Assembly: GCA_013359125.1 (NCBI GenBank)
Contig: JABWCR010000005.1
Coordinates: 61,807-125,806 of the forward strand
Source: Armatimonadota bacterium
GTDB taxonomy: Bacteria > Armatimonadota > Fimbriimonadia > Fimbriimonadales > GBS-DC
DNA length: 64,000 nucleotides
Direction: 5' to 3'
Positions 9,590 to 18,107 of the stretch are shown in pieces. Numbering within the stretch: position 1 is the first letter of the stretch; each line of letters opens with the position of its first letter. Made by a program: the position numbers and the translations under genes. The notes under the pieces were generated by a model. It saw only the letters and a program-made list of their open reading frames with translations, had not been told where the DNA came from and did no database searches.

Positions 9590-10446
9590 GGCGGTCGGCT
9601 TAATTGCCGGCCGCTGAGGGCCTTGGCCAAGCGTTTGTATTCGGCCAAGGTGAGCGTTTCGCCGCGCCTTGCCGGGTCAATGTCTTGCGATCTCAAAAAA
9701 GCCGCGGCCCTATCGGGATCGCCGATCAAGCCCGCTAGATTGTTGCGCAGATTCTTGCGCCGCATTGAGAAAGCCGCCTTGATCAGTTTGAACATGCGCC
9801 GTTCGACGCTAGGCGACAGATCCGACTCTTTAGGCGTCAGTTTGACGATGGCCGAATCGACTTCGGGCACAGGATAGAACGCGCGATTAGCCACCCGCCC
9901 ACAGTATTTAACGTCCGCGTGGTACTGGACAAAGAGGCTTAGAGAGCCGTACTCGGGCGTATCGGCATCCGCGCTCAACCGTTGCGCGACTTCCTTCTGG
10001 ATCATCAAAAGAATTGTCGAGAAGCGATCTTTATGGTTCAGAATCTTGGTTATCAGCGGCGAGGTGATGACATAGGGCACGTTCGAGATCAGTTTGCCGA
10101 CCGGCTCGTCTTGCAACAAATCGTCGATCGAGAGGTCCAGGACGCTCGCGCTGATCAATCGGACGTTCGGCTTTCTCTCAAATCTCAGCTGTAGCGAGGC
10201 CATCAACCGCGTATCGACCTCGACCGCAGTCAGGGTACGGCACTGCTCGGCCAGTTCGATCGTCAACGCGCCAAAGCCAGGTCCGATCTCGACTGCTGCA
10301 TCGTCCGGGTTTAATTCCAAAAGATCGATCATTCGCTTCCGAATGCTCTTGTCGACCAGAAAGTTTTGCCCTCGCCTCTTGGACGGGATTAGCCCAAACT
10401 CCTGGATCAGTTGCTTGACGGCAGAGGTGGAAACGGGATCGATCAT
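9577..10446 (-). CDS. rsmA: 16S rRNA (adenine1518-N6/adenine1519-N6)-dimethyltransferase
   Basis: The 289-residue product has the KsgA/RsmA signature: RRGQNFLVDKSIR near the N-terminus, the SAM-binding motif EIGPGFGALT, the catalytic-loop region ISNVPYVITSPL (NPPY type, here NVPY) and the FYPVPEVDSAIVKL segment. It dimethylates two adjacent adenines of helix 45 of 16S rRNA during small-subunit maturation. The start at 10446 is the first ATG consistent with homology; the longer frame to 10725 runs antisense through argB. It is divergent from argB with 27 nt between start codons. Confidence 0.94.
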   Translation of the reverse strand: MIDPVSTSAVKQLIQEFGLIPSKRRGQNFLVDKSIRKRMIDLLELNPDDAAVEIGPGFGALTIELAEQCRTLTAVEVDTRLMASLQLRFERKPNVRLISASVLDLSIDDLLQDEPVGKLISNVPYVITSPLITKILNHKDRFSTILLMIQKEVAQRLSADADTPEYGSLSLFVQYHADVKYCGRVANRAFYPVPEVDSAIVKLTPKESDLSPSVERRMFKLIKAAFSMRRKNLRNNLAGLIGDPDRAAAFLRSQDIDPARRGETLTLAEYKRLAKALSGRQLSRPPYSP

Positions 10447-10458
10447 GGCGGATTCGGG

Positions 10459-10464
10459 TAGATT
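10459..10464 (+). promoter_or_regulatory. -10 box (TAGATT), argB
   Basis: TAGATT ends 9 nt before the argB ATG in the short divergent gap with rsmA, with no Shine-Dalgarno between. Confidence 0.35.
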
Positions 10465-10473
10465 CGTAGTCGC

Positions 10474-11328
10474 ATGAGCATACCCGACCCGCAGATTCAG
10501 GCCGAAATTCTGGCGCAAGCCTTGCCCTATATACAGCGCTGGCACGGTCGCGCAATCGTGATCAAATATGGCGGCGCCGCCATGACCGACGACGACCTTT
10601 GCGGCAAGGTGATGCAAGACATCGTGCTGATGCAGTTTGTGGGCATCCGGCCGATCGTCGTGCACGGCGGCGGGCCAGAGATCAACGAAGCCATGAAAAA
10701 ATTGGGCAAGGAGCCCGTCTTTCACAACGGCCTCCGCGTTACCGATGCCGAGACGATGGAGATCGTCGAGATGGTGCTATCGGGCAAGACGAACAAGCGA
10801 TTGGTGGGCGAAATCGGGCGATTAGGCGGAAAAGCAGTCGGTCTGAGCGGAAAGGACGGCCTTACGATCCTCGCACGGCAGCTATCGCCCGAATTGGGAT
10901 TGGTGGGAGAAATTTTGCGCGTCGATGCAGGACTTTTGGAAGTCTTGACGAATTCGGGGTATATTCCTGTTATAAGCACGATCGCAGCAGGAGAATCGGG
11001 CGAGACGTATAATCTAAATGCAGACCACGCGGCAGGCAGCGTGGCGGCCGCGATTGGAGCGGCCAAACTGATCGTGCTGACCGATGTGCCCGGAGTACTT
11101 GCGGATTCCGACGATCCGAGCAGTTTGATAACAGAATTTAGCCGCGACGAAGCGGCGCGAGTGGTTGCGGAAGGCCATGCCAAGGGTGGCATGATTCCCA
11201 AAATAGAAGCCTGTCTAACGGCTTTGGACGGAGGAGTAGAGCGCGCGCATATCATTGACGGACGCGCCCCCCGTTCGCTGTTGATCGAGTGCTTCACGGA
11301 TCACGGGATCGGCACAATGGTTCGATAG
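10474..11328 (+). CDS. argB: Acetylglutamate kinase
   Basis: The 284-residue product carries the amino-acid-kinase fold with the N-terminal lysine in VIKYGGAAM, the glycine loop VVHGGGPEIN, the substrate-binding FHNGLRVTD and the C-terminal KGGMIPKIEA. It phosphorylates N-acetyl-L-glutamate in the second step of arginine biosynthesis. No other arg genes are adjacent, so the pathway is dispersed. A TAGATT box 9 nt upstream and the lack of a ribosome-binding site suggest a leaderless message. Feedback inhibition by arginine is possible but cannot be judged here. Confidence 0.96.
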   Translation: MSIPDPQIQAEILAQALPYIQRWHGRAIVIKYGGAAMTDDDLCGKVMQDIVLMQFVGIRPIVVHGGGPEINEAMKKLGKEPVFHNGLRVTDAETMEIVEMVLSGKTNKRLVGEIGRLGGKAVGLSGKDGLTILARQLSPELGLVGEILRVDAGLLEVLTNSGYIPVISTIAAGESGETYNLNADHAAGSVAAAIGAAKLIVLTDVPGVLADSDDPSSLITEFSRDEAARVVAEGHAKGGMIPKIEACLTALDGGVERAHIIDGRAPRSLLIECFTDHGIGTMVR

Positions 11329-11376
11329 CCCCGCAACGCACGAGCGCCGCGCATTGCGCCCGCTCAGGAGGCGATA

Positions 11377-11946
11377 ATGGATCGCGTTGCGATATTTGTG
11401 GACGGAGCCAACATGTACTATGCCCAAAAACGTTTGGGCTGGTTTATTGACTTCCGAAAGCTGCTGACTTACTTTCGAGCGCACTTGGGTATGAAGGTCG
11501 CCGAAGCCTCTTACTATACGGCGGTGGACCCGGCCAACAGAACCCGGGACATAACCTTTCACGACTACCTGCTCCATTCGGGCTATGTGCTGCGCACACG
11601 ACCGATGAAAGGCGGCGGCGAGTACATCGACGAACCGCCGTGGGAACGGGTATCTTTGGCGGTAGACATGAGCATCGATATGCTATTGGCCATGCCCCAT
11701 TACGACGTGTGCGCCATTTTGAGCGGAGACGGCAACTTTGAGCGAGTAGTCGAGACCCTGCGAGCCAAGGGGAAACGAGCCTCGATCATTGCCCACCCGG
11801 AGATGACCTCGCGCGAACTGCGAAACGTGATCGGGCTGAACTTTTCCGATCTGCGAGATTTGGAGACTTACATCTCGCGCACGGATAGAACGCCCGAAGA
11901 AAGAGGAGCGGCGGCAGAGGCGGCGGCGACGAAACAGGGGGCCTAA
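11377..11946 (+). CDS. NYN domain protein (LabA/DUF88 type)
   Basis: The 189-residue protein begins MDRVAIFVDGANMYYAQKR, where the Asp in FVDGAN is the first acidic metal ligand of NYN/PIN-like nucleases. Other acidic residues appear in AVDMSIDMLL and the SGDGNFERVVE motif, giving the usual acidic active-site set. The fold predicts a Mg-dependent ribonuclease or RNA-binding protein; the target is unknown. CAGGAGG lies 5-11 nt before the ATG. The C-terminus is a charged, alanine-rich tail. priA starts 10 nt downstream, so co-transcription is likely. Confidence 0.85.
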   Translation: MDRVAIFVDGANMYYAQKRLGWFIDFRKLLTYFRAHLGMKVAEASYYTAVDPANRTRDITFHDYLLHSGYVLRTRPMKGGGEYIDEPPWERVSLAVDMSIDMLLAMPHYDVCAILSGDGNFERVVETLRAKGKRASIIAHPEMTSRELRNVIGLNFSDLRDLETYISRTDRTPEERGAAAEAAATKQGA

Positions 11947-11955
11947 AGCGGACGA

Positions 11956-14304
11956 ATGCGCATCGTCGTCGCCTTTGATTCGGGCGTCCCCGAGAGCGCA
12001 AACCTACTGACCTATGCCGTACCGGAACGCCTCCAATCCGAGGCGAAAATCGGCGCCGTCGCGCATGTGCCGTTGCGCTCCGGCTCATCGCTGGGCGTGA
12101 TCGTCGACGCGATCGCCGAACCGCCCGCAACGACCGACCGTCCAGCGTTCGACCTCTTTCCGTTCGTCTCGGCCGAACTGGTCGAACTGGCGCGCAATCT
12201 TCAACAAGAGACCTTCTGTTCCTTCCGAACCGCGCTCTACACCGTGGTCCCGCCCATCTCTATGGCCAAACTTGTCGAGTATATTAAAATCAAGGAAAAT
12301 GCCGTTATTAAAGGTAAAAATCAGCAAAAACTAGCTGAAGCGATCGGGCCCTCCTGGCGAGCCGTTTCGATGGAGGAGATCAAGAAACTCTTGCCAGCCG
12401 GCATCTATCGACCCGCCATTCGATCGCTGGCCGACAACGGATCGCTGATCAGAAAGTCAAGACTGGAAGTTTCCGAAGTTAAGTACAGGCGCTTCGTCAT
12501 AGAATTGATCGGAACGCCAGATGAGATCCAAACGTTGCTCTCGCGGCCTTTGACCGGCGCGCCGACCGGTCGCATTATCGCGCGACTCGCGGTAAGCCCC
12601 AGCGAAAGCATGGCGCGGGCCGAACTGTTGGAAGAGGCCGATGCGGGAAATGGCACGTTGATAAGGCTCGAAAAGGCCGGCATCGTCCGATCCAGGTGGG
12701 AGGGCGACGATATCGAGCCAAAGGAAGCTCCGATCCGGCTCAACGCTCTCCAGAAAGCTGTCGTAACGGATCTTTCAAGACAGATCGCATCGGGACAGCA
12801 CGCGGAGCGACTGATCTACGGCATAACGGGCAGCGGCAAGACCGAGGTCTACTTGCGCGCGATTGCCGAGGCGCAGAAGCTAGGACGAAACGCTATTGTC
12901 CTGACTCCCGAAATCGGCCTGAGCGCCCGACTGTTCGAGGCTGTGCGAGAGAGGTTTGGTCCCCGAGTTGCGACCATCCATAGCCAATTGGCCCGCCAAG
13001 AGCGACTGCGCCAATGGAACAAGTGCCGAACGGGCGAAGTTTCCATCGCGGTCGGCCCGCGCTCGGCCGTGTTTGCGCCGTTTGAAACGATCGGCCTCAT
13101 CGTAGTGGACGAGGAGCACGACTCAGGCTACAAACAGCGCAACAGTCCAACCTATAGCGCGATCCAAGTGGCGCGGGCCCGTGCGAGAAGGCACGGCGCA
13201 ACGCTTGTCTTGGGCAGCGCGACGCCCTCCATCGAATCGTTCTTTAAGCATAAGGAGGCCCTGCTGAGATTGGACGAACGGGCCGCGGGGGGCGAACTGC
13301 CCAGCGGAGAAATCGTCGATATGCGCGGACAGGGCAGCCTCATAAGCCGCGAACTGTTGGCTGCGCTAAAAGATACGATAGGCAAAGGCGAGCAGGCGCT
13401 TTTGGTGCTGAATCGGCGCGGTTACGGTCGCGCTTTGGCCTGCCAAGATTGCGGACATGCGCTTAAATGCGATTATTGCGCCTCGACTTTGGTCTATCAC
13501 CGATCGCCCGAGCAGATGAAGTGCCACATCTGCGGTCGCAAGAGCGAAAGACCAAAGCAGTGCCCTTCGTGCGGCGGCCCAAATCTTAAGACCCACGGCG
13601 CAGGATCGCAGAAACTGTTGGAAAAGGTCTCGGAGCTGCTGCCCAATGCGTCGGTTGCTCGGCTAGACGGCGATATCGGCCCTGTAGAGTATTTGGAGAC
13701 CGTTCGAAAGTTCCTTATGCAAAAAACGGACGTATTGGTCGGCACTCAAGTTATATCGAAAGGCTTGGACGCGGCCAACGTCGGACTGGTCGGCGTGGTC
13801 AGCGCCGATTCTTCGCTCAATATGCCGGACTTTCGATCTTCGGAGCGCACGTTTCAACTGTTGATGCAAGCGGCCGGTCGCGCAGGACGACGAAAAGGCG
13901 GCTCAAGGGCGATCTTCCAGGCGCTGGCGCCCGACCATCCGGCCGTCGTTTGTGCCGCCCAACACGACTACGACGCATTTTATGCGCAGGAGATCGAGAA
14001 TCGGCGCGAGCTCAACTATCCTCCGTTTTCGCGCTTGGTTCGAGTTGTAGCACAATCGCCCGAGGAAGCCTTAGCGTCGCGCGCTTGCCGATCGGCGGCC
14101 AAGAATCTGTCAGAGAACCTTGATGTGCTCGGCCCCGCGCCGGCGCCCATCGAGCGCGCAGACGGCCTCTACCGCTATCATGCGCTGGTGCGATTGCAAC
14201 CCGACGCCCAGCCTTGGGAGGCGCTTTCGCCTATCCTCGACGCGCTGCCCGACGAGGCGCGAAAACTGATTACGGTCGATGTCGATCCCACCGACCTGAT
14301 GTAG
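11956..14304 (+). CDS. priA: Primosomal replication restart helicase
   Basis: The 782-residue superfamily 2 helicase has Walker A GITGSGKT at residues 289-296, the DEEH box at 385-388, and motif III-like LGSATPS. A zinc-binding insertion contains the paired cysteines CQDCGHALKCDYC and CHICGRKSERPKQCPSC. PriA recognises stalled forks and D-loops and reloads the replisome. The N-terminal 3'-DNA-end-binding domain (about 1-100) is present but divergent. It follows the NYN gene by 10 nt and precedes the LD-carboxypeptidase. The length is normal. Confidence 0.95.
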   Translation: MRIVVAFDSGVPESANLLTYAVPERLQSEAKIGAVAHVPLRSGSSLGVIVDAIAEPPATTDRPAFDLFPFVSAELVELARNLQQETFCSFRTALYTVVPPISMAKLVEYIKIKENAVIKGKNQQKLAEAIGPSWRAVSMEEIKKLLPAGIYRPAIRSLADNGSLIRKSRLEVSEVKYRRFVIELIGTPDEIQTLLSRPLTGAPTGRIIARLAVSPSESMARAELLEEADAGNGTLIRLEKAGIVRSRWEGDDIEPKEAPIRLNALQKAVVTDLSRQIASGQHAERLIYGITGSGKTEVYLRAIAEAQKLGRNAIVLTPEIGLSARLFEAVRERFGPRVATIHSQLARQERLRQWNKCRTGEVSIAVGPRSAVFAPFETIGLIVVDEEHDSGYKQRNSPTYSAIQVARARARRHGATLVLGSATPSIESFFKHKEALLRLDERAAGGELPSGEIVDMRGQGSLISRELLAALKDTIGKGEQALLVLNRRGYGRALACQDCGHALKCDYCASTLVYHRSPEQMKCHICGRKSERPKQCPSCGGPNLKTHGAGSQKLLEKVSELLPNASVARLDGDIGPVEYLETVRKFLMQKTDVLVGTQVISKGLDAANVGLVGVVSADSSLNMPDFRSSERTFQLLMQAAGRAGRRKGGSRAIFQALAPDHPAVVCAAQHDYDAFYAQEIENRRELNYPPFSRLVRVVAQSPEEALASRACRSAAKNLSENLDVLGPAPAPIERADGLYRYHALVRLQPDAQPWEALSPILDALPDEARKLITVDVDPTDLM

Positions 14305-14312
14305 GGGCTGGG

Positions 14313-14318
14313 TAGAAT
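14313..14318 (+). promoter_or_regulatory. -10 box (TAGAAT), LD-carboxypeptidase gene
   Basis: TAGAAT lies 8 nt before the ATG at 14327 in the 22-nt gap after priA, with no clear Shine-Dalgarno, so an internal leaderless promoter is possible. Confidence 0.35.
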
Positions 14319-14326
14319 CGAGGGCG

Positions 14327-15265
14327 ATGAGCCTTCTTAAACCCCGACGCATCGCTCCCGGCGCCACCATCGGCATCGTTTCGCCCTCCAGCCCTATCGA
14401 CCCCGAAAAACTGGAGAAGGGCCTTCAGCCTTTCTATCAGCGCGGCTATCGCATCGTGATGGCCGACCACGCATTGGACAAGCGGGCCTATCTGGCCGGC
14501 ACGGACAAAGACCGCGCCGCCGACCTGATGAAGATGTTTGCCGACCCGAAGATCGACGCCATCGTCTGTTCGCGAGGCGGGTACGGCGCCGCGCGCCTGG
14601 TTCCTTATCTCAATGCCCAGTTGGTTCGCGACAGTCGAAAGTTGTTGGCGGGCTACTCCGATATCACGGTGCTCTTGCTTTGGATGCTGAAGCAGGCCGG
14701 TTTGATGGGCTTTTATGCGCCGATGCCGCTCACCATGTCTCGGCACATTCCCGATCATGCTTACGAAGTGATGTGGCGCGCGTTCGAGGGCGATCAGCCG
14801 CTTGGCTGCTTGCCGACTTGGGATCCGCCGTTCAAGACGTTGCAGCCGGGCGTGGCGGAAGGTCGGATCACGGGCGGGTGCCTTTGCCTGGTGGCAGCGT
14901 CGGTCGGTACGTCTTACGAAATCGATTCTAAGGACTCTATCGTAGTAATAGAGGACGTGGACGAGCCGCCCTATCGTCTGGACGCCTTTGTGAACCAGTT
15001 GAAACTTGCAGGCAAATGGGACGACTGCAACGGTGTAGCGATCAGCGAGGACACGAACTGGGAAAGCAAGGTGAGCGAAGGGGACGACACGCTGACGCCC
15101 GACGAAGTTTGGCAAGATTACTTTGCCGATCTGGGCAAGCCAGTGATCACCGGCTTCCCGTTCGGCCATATCGCCGATCCACTGACCTTGCCTTTTGGAG
15201 CGCTCGCCCGGCTGGACGCGGCTACAGGCAAATTGGAAGTTTTGGAAGAGGCGACCAGCGCATGA
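14327..15265 (+). CDS. LD-carboxypeptidase (S66 family)
   Basis: The 312-residue product matches the S66 (LdcA/MccF-like) family: the N-terminal GATIGIVSPSSP strand, the nucleophile-elbow region VCSRGGYGAARLVPYL and the GYSDITVLL segment. It should cleave the L,D bond that releases the terminal D-alanine of murein tetrapeptides in the cytoplasm during peptidoglycan recycling. anmK in the same window acts in the same recycling theme. No signal peptide is present. Its stop overlaps the start of the next gene (ATGA at 15262-15265). An MccF-like peptidase role is an alternative. Confidence 0.9.
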   Translation: MSLLKPRRIAPGATIGIVSPSSPIDPEKLEKGLQPFYQRGYRIVMADHALDKRAYLAGTDKDRAADLMKMFADPKIDAIVCSRGGYGAARLVPYLNAQLVRDSRKLLAGYSDITVLLLWMLKQAGLMGFYAPMPLTMSRHIPDHAYEVMWRAFEGDQPLGCLPTWDPPFKTLQPGVAEGRITGGCLCLVAASVGTSYEIDSKDSIVVIEDVDEPPYRLDAFVNQLKLAGKWDDCNGVAISEDTNWESKVSEGDDTLTPDEVWQDYFADLGKPVITGFPFGHIADPLTLPFGALARLDAATGKLEVLEEATSA

Positions 15266-16659
15266 GAGCGCTCGTCGTTCTTCTGTTAGTTTGGGGCGCT
15301 GCATGGTGCCAGGTCGAGCGAATCAGCAAGCGCCTTACGCCGAACGTAGAGTTGGTTCAAGAAATCTCCTCGCAACCGCCCGTGATAACCACGGCACTGA
15401 TCGTTCAGCCAAAACCATCGGTGCGCGTTCAGGCGCATGTGAGCAATGATGTTATCTCTTCGGACGGCGAAAGTCGCGGACGAGAAGCGACCTCTCGAAC
15501 GGCGCGCCGACATCGAGCGCTGGCTGCTGTGAATGCCGACTTCTTCCCTTTTACGGGCGATCCGTTGGGATTGTGCATTGTGAAAGGCGAACTGGTGAGC
15601 GAACCCTACCCGGGCCGGCCCGCCATTGGATGGACGACCGACGGCAAATTCGTGCTGGGCGCCCCTAAGTTCGAAGCAACCCTCACTCTGCCAGACGGAT
15701 CGAAACAACCCGTCCATGGCGTAAACCGGGCGGCCAAGCCTGGCGAGATCGTTTTTTGGAGCGGAACTTGGGCGAGAAGAGGGAACGCGGAAGCATCGAG
15801 CAAGATCATCGTCTTGGAGACCGTGCAAAAGCCCATTGCTACCGGTCGGAAAATTCGCGGCATAGTGCGAGAGACGACCGAGGGCAACAATGTTGCCCTG
15901 CCCAGCACGGGCGGAGCGATCTTCTTTTGTAGCGTCGGCACAGCGCCAAACCTTGTGAGCGGCGATCGCGTTACATTGGAATTCGCGCTGAGCGACGCGC
16001 CGAGCAATCAATGGAACCGAGTCTACGAGGCGGCAGCCGGCGGCCCTTGGATATTGCGCAACGGATTTCCTGCCGACCAAGCGACCTTTGAGGCGGGAGG
16101 ATTTAACGCCGCATTCTGGCGAAACCGCCACCCGCGCACGGCAGTCGGCGTTTCCGACAAGGGCGAACTGATCATGGCTACTGTCGATGGCCGACAGCCT
16201 CAGAGCCAGGGCGCTTCCCTCCCCGAACTCGCTTCGATCATGAAACGTCTGGGCTGCAAGGACGCGATCAACCTGGACGGCGGCGGCTCGACCACCTTCG
16301 TCGCGCTCGACATGATCCTAAACAGCCCGTCGGACGGCACCGAGCGACCTGTTGCCAATTCGATCTTGGTGTTCGATGATTCGGTGCGGCTGATTCCAGA
16401 CGGACACGAGGCCGAACTGATCCCCGAATCGATCGTCCTAAAATCGGGCGACCAGGCGGAGTTCAAGCTGATGGTAGACGGCTCGCCTACAATCCCAGAC
16501 AAGGCGATTTGGGGAGCGACGGTCGGTTTTATCGATCAAAAGGGACGATTTACAGCTGTGAAGCCGGGCCAAGGTACGGTAACGGCATTCTATAACGGCG
16601 GATGGGCATCAGCGACAGTCGTTGTGCTTTCGCCCGAGAACGAACCGCCCAAACCATGA
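15262..16659 (+). CDS. Secreted phosphodiester glycosidase (NAGPA domain) with C-terminal Ig-like domain
   Basis: The 465-residue protein has a signal peptide (MRALVVLLLVWGAAWCQ). The central domain matches NAGPA/DUF2233: ALAAVNADFFPFTGDPLG, RHPRTAVGVSDKGELI and the catalytic-region motif INLDGGGSTTFVA. This family removes N-acetylglucosamine from phosphodiester-linked substrates in animals and acts on cell-surface glycopolymers in bacteria. The last 90 residues (from SIVLKSGDQAEFKLMVDG) look like a BIG2-type Ig domain. It is coupled to both neighbours by ATGA overlaps, so it is part of a tight envelope-related operon. The substrate is unknown. Confidence 0.88.
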   Translation: MRALVVLLLVWGAAWCQVERISKRLTPNVELVQEISSQPPVITTALIVQPKPSVRVQAHVSNDVISSDGESRGREATSRTARRHRALAAVNADFFPFTGDPLGLCIVKGELVSEPYPGRPAIGWTTDGKFVLGAPKFEATLTLPDGSKQPVHGVNRAAKPGEIVFWSGTWARRGNAEASSKIIVLETVQKPIATGRKIRGIVRETTEGNNVALPSTGGAIFFCSVGTAPNLVSGDRVTLEFALSDAPSNQWNRVYEAAAGGPWILRNGFPADQATFEAGGFNAAFWRNRHPRTAVGVSDKGELIMATVDGRQPQSQGASLPELASIMKRLGCKDAINLDGGGSTTFVALDMILNSPSDGTERPVANSILVFDDSVRLIPDGHEAELIPESIVLKSGDQAEFKLMVDGSPTIPDKAIWGATVGFIDQKGRFTAVKPGQGTVTAFYNGGWASATVVVLSPENEPPKP

Positions 16660-18107
16660 TCGCGCCGCTGATCGTCAGCGCGCTGATCTCGGCCAGCAGC
16701 CATGCGCCGCTCGACCTTGGTTGGGCGATTCTGTTCGGACCCGCGATCTTCTGGCGCCAATTGATCGGCGCTCGCGCCAAAACCGCCTTCTTATCCACTT
16801 GGCTTTGGTGCTTCCTTTACGGGTGCTTTTTGGGCTGGCCCATAGCCTATCTAATCAAGGATCAAACGAACAGCTGGTTTGCAGCGATCGTCGGTCTGAC
16901 GCTGATCATCGGTCTTCAGGCCCTTTTCTTGGCGCCCTTTGGCCTGATAGCAGTCCGAATGAGAGGGATTCTGATACCTATCGGCTTTGCAGCGGCCTGG
17001 ACAGTGGTCAATTATCTTCGCGGCCTTGGACCGACCGGCTTCGTATGGGGACACTTTGGAGTCGCGCTGCACGATCTGCCCTTGCTGGCTCTGCCTATTC
17101 GATGGATGGGAACCTGGGGTCTGGAGTTCCTGATCGCGCTTCTAAACGCTACGATCGCTTTGGCGTTCTGGAAGAGGCGCTTCTGGCCATTGCCGTTTGC
17201 CTTGCTCGCGCTTTGGTTTGGTCTCGGACTTGGCGTTCGAAGTTCTCTGCCTCAACCGGACGGATCGCTAAAAGTTGCGGTTTGCCAGCCCAATGTTGAA
17301 CTTAATCGTCACTTTGACGACTCGGAGCAGGACACCGTTCGTGCGATCTTGTTCGATCAGATCGAAGAAGCGGCAGCGAAAGGCGCCCAGCTCGTCATCT
17401 TCCCTGAATCGATCGAGACCGACGACGATGCGTTCGACATCTACCAATCGATGGCCGAACGACTCCAAATCACTATCATGCTTGGGGCGCCTCGACGCAC
17501 CGATTCGGGTTCGTTTGGAACCGTTTTCAGCTTCATGCCGAACTACGAGATCGACTTCTATGATAAGGTGAGGGCGGTGCCTTTTGGCGAGTTCATCCCA
17601 TTCAGGCCGGTTCTGGGTTTTGCCGAATCGTTGGGAGCGGTTGGGGGGGACCTGCTCATTGGCGCCGAAGCGAGACCGATCCAAAGCGGCCATAGAATTT
17701 TGGTCGGCGCGCCGCTCTGCATGGAAAGCACATACCCCTGGATCGCCGCCGAGATGTCGCGCCGGGGCACTCAGCTCTTTGCGCTCGGATCGAACGAATC
17801 GTGGTTCGGCCGCACGCCCGCGCTCGATCAGCACGCCGCCTTCACTGCCCTTAGGGCCATGGAAACGGGCAAAGTCTGGGCTCGCTCGGCCCCGCAGGCG
17901 GTCAGCGGCTTTTGGCATCCAGACGGCAAGAAAGCGGCCTTTTCGAAATTTGTAGCACAAGTTTCAGTACAAAACGCGCCCCTGTTCAACGCTCCGACCC
18001 TTGCGTCGCGCCTGGGCGATTGGCCGGTTTGGGCAATGGCCGCGCTGCTCGTTCTGCTCCTTCTGCGCCCGGCGGTATACTTGCCCAACGATGTTCGACA
18101 GCCTTAG
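16656..18107 (+). CDS. lnt: Apolipoprotein N-acyltransferase
   Basis: The 483-residue protein has about six or seven N-terminal membrane helices (residues 1-190) followed by a nitrilase-fold periplasmic domain. The catalytic triad positions are Glu251 (VIFPESIE), Lys304 (YDKVRAVPFGEF) and Cys355 (APLCMES); the usual CYE triplet reads CME. Lnt adds the third acyl chain to the N-terminal cysteine of lipoproteins, which agrees with a diderm envelope and with the lipoprotein encoded at 29337-30713. It is coupled to the upstream gene by ATGA and overlaps ffh by 17 bp. Confidence 0.92.
   Translation: MIAPLIVSALISASSHAPLDLGWAILFGPAIFWRQLIGARAKTAFLSTWLWCFLYGCFLGWPIAYLIKDQTNSWFAAIVGLTLIIGLQALFLAPFGLIAVRMRGILIPIGFAAAWTVVNYLRGLGPTGFVWGHFGVALHDLPLLALPIRWMGTWGLEFLIALLNATIALAFWKRRFWPLPFALLALWFGLGLGVRSSLPQPDGSLKVAVCQPNVELNRHFDDSEQDTVRAILFDQIEEAAAKGAQLVIFPESIETDDDAFDIYQSMAERLQITIMLGAPRRTDSGSFGTVFSFMPNYEIDFYDKVRAVPFGEFIPFRPVLGFAESLGAVGGDLLIGAEARPIQSGHRILVGAPLCMESTYPWIAAEMSRRGTQLFALGSNESWFGRTPALDQHAAFTALRAMETGKVWARSAPQAVSGFWHPDGKKAAFSKFVAQVSVQNAPLFNAPTLASRLGDWPVWAMAALLVLLLLRPAVYLPNDVRQP
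18076..18081 (+). promoter_or_regulatory. -10 box (TATACT), ffh
   Basis: TATACT lies inside the 3' end of lnt, 9 nt before the ffh ATG. With no Shine-Dalgarno nearby, it may drive a leaderless ffh transcript. Confidence 0.45.
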
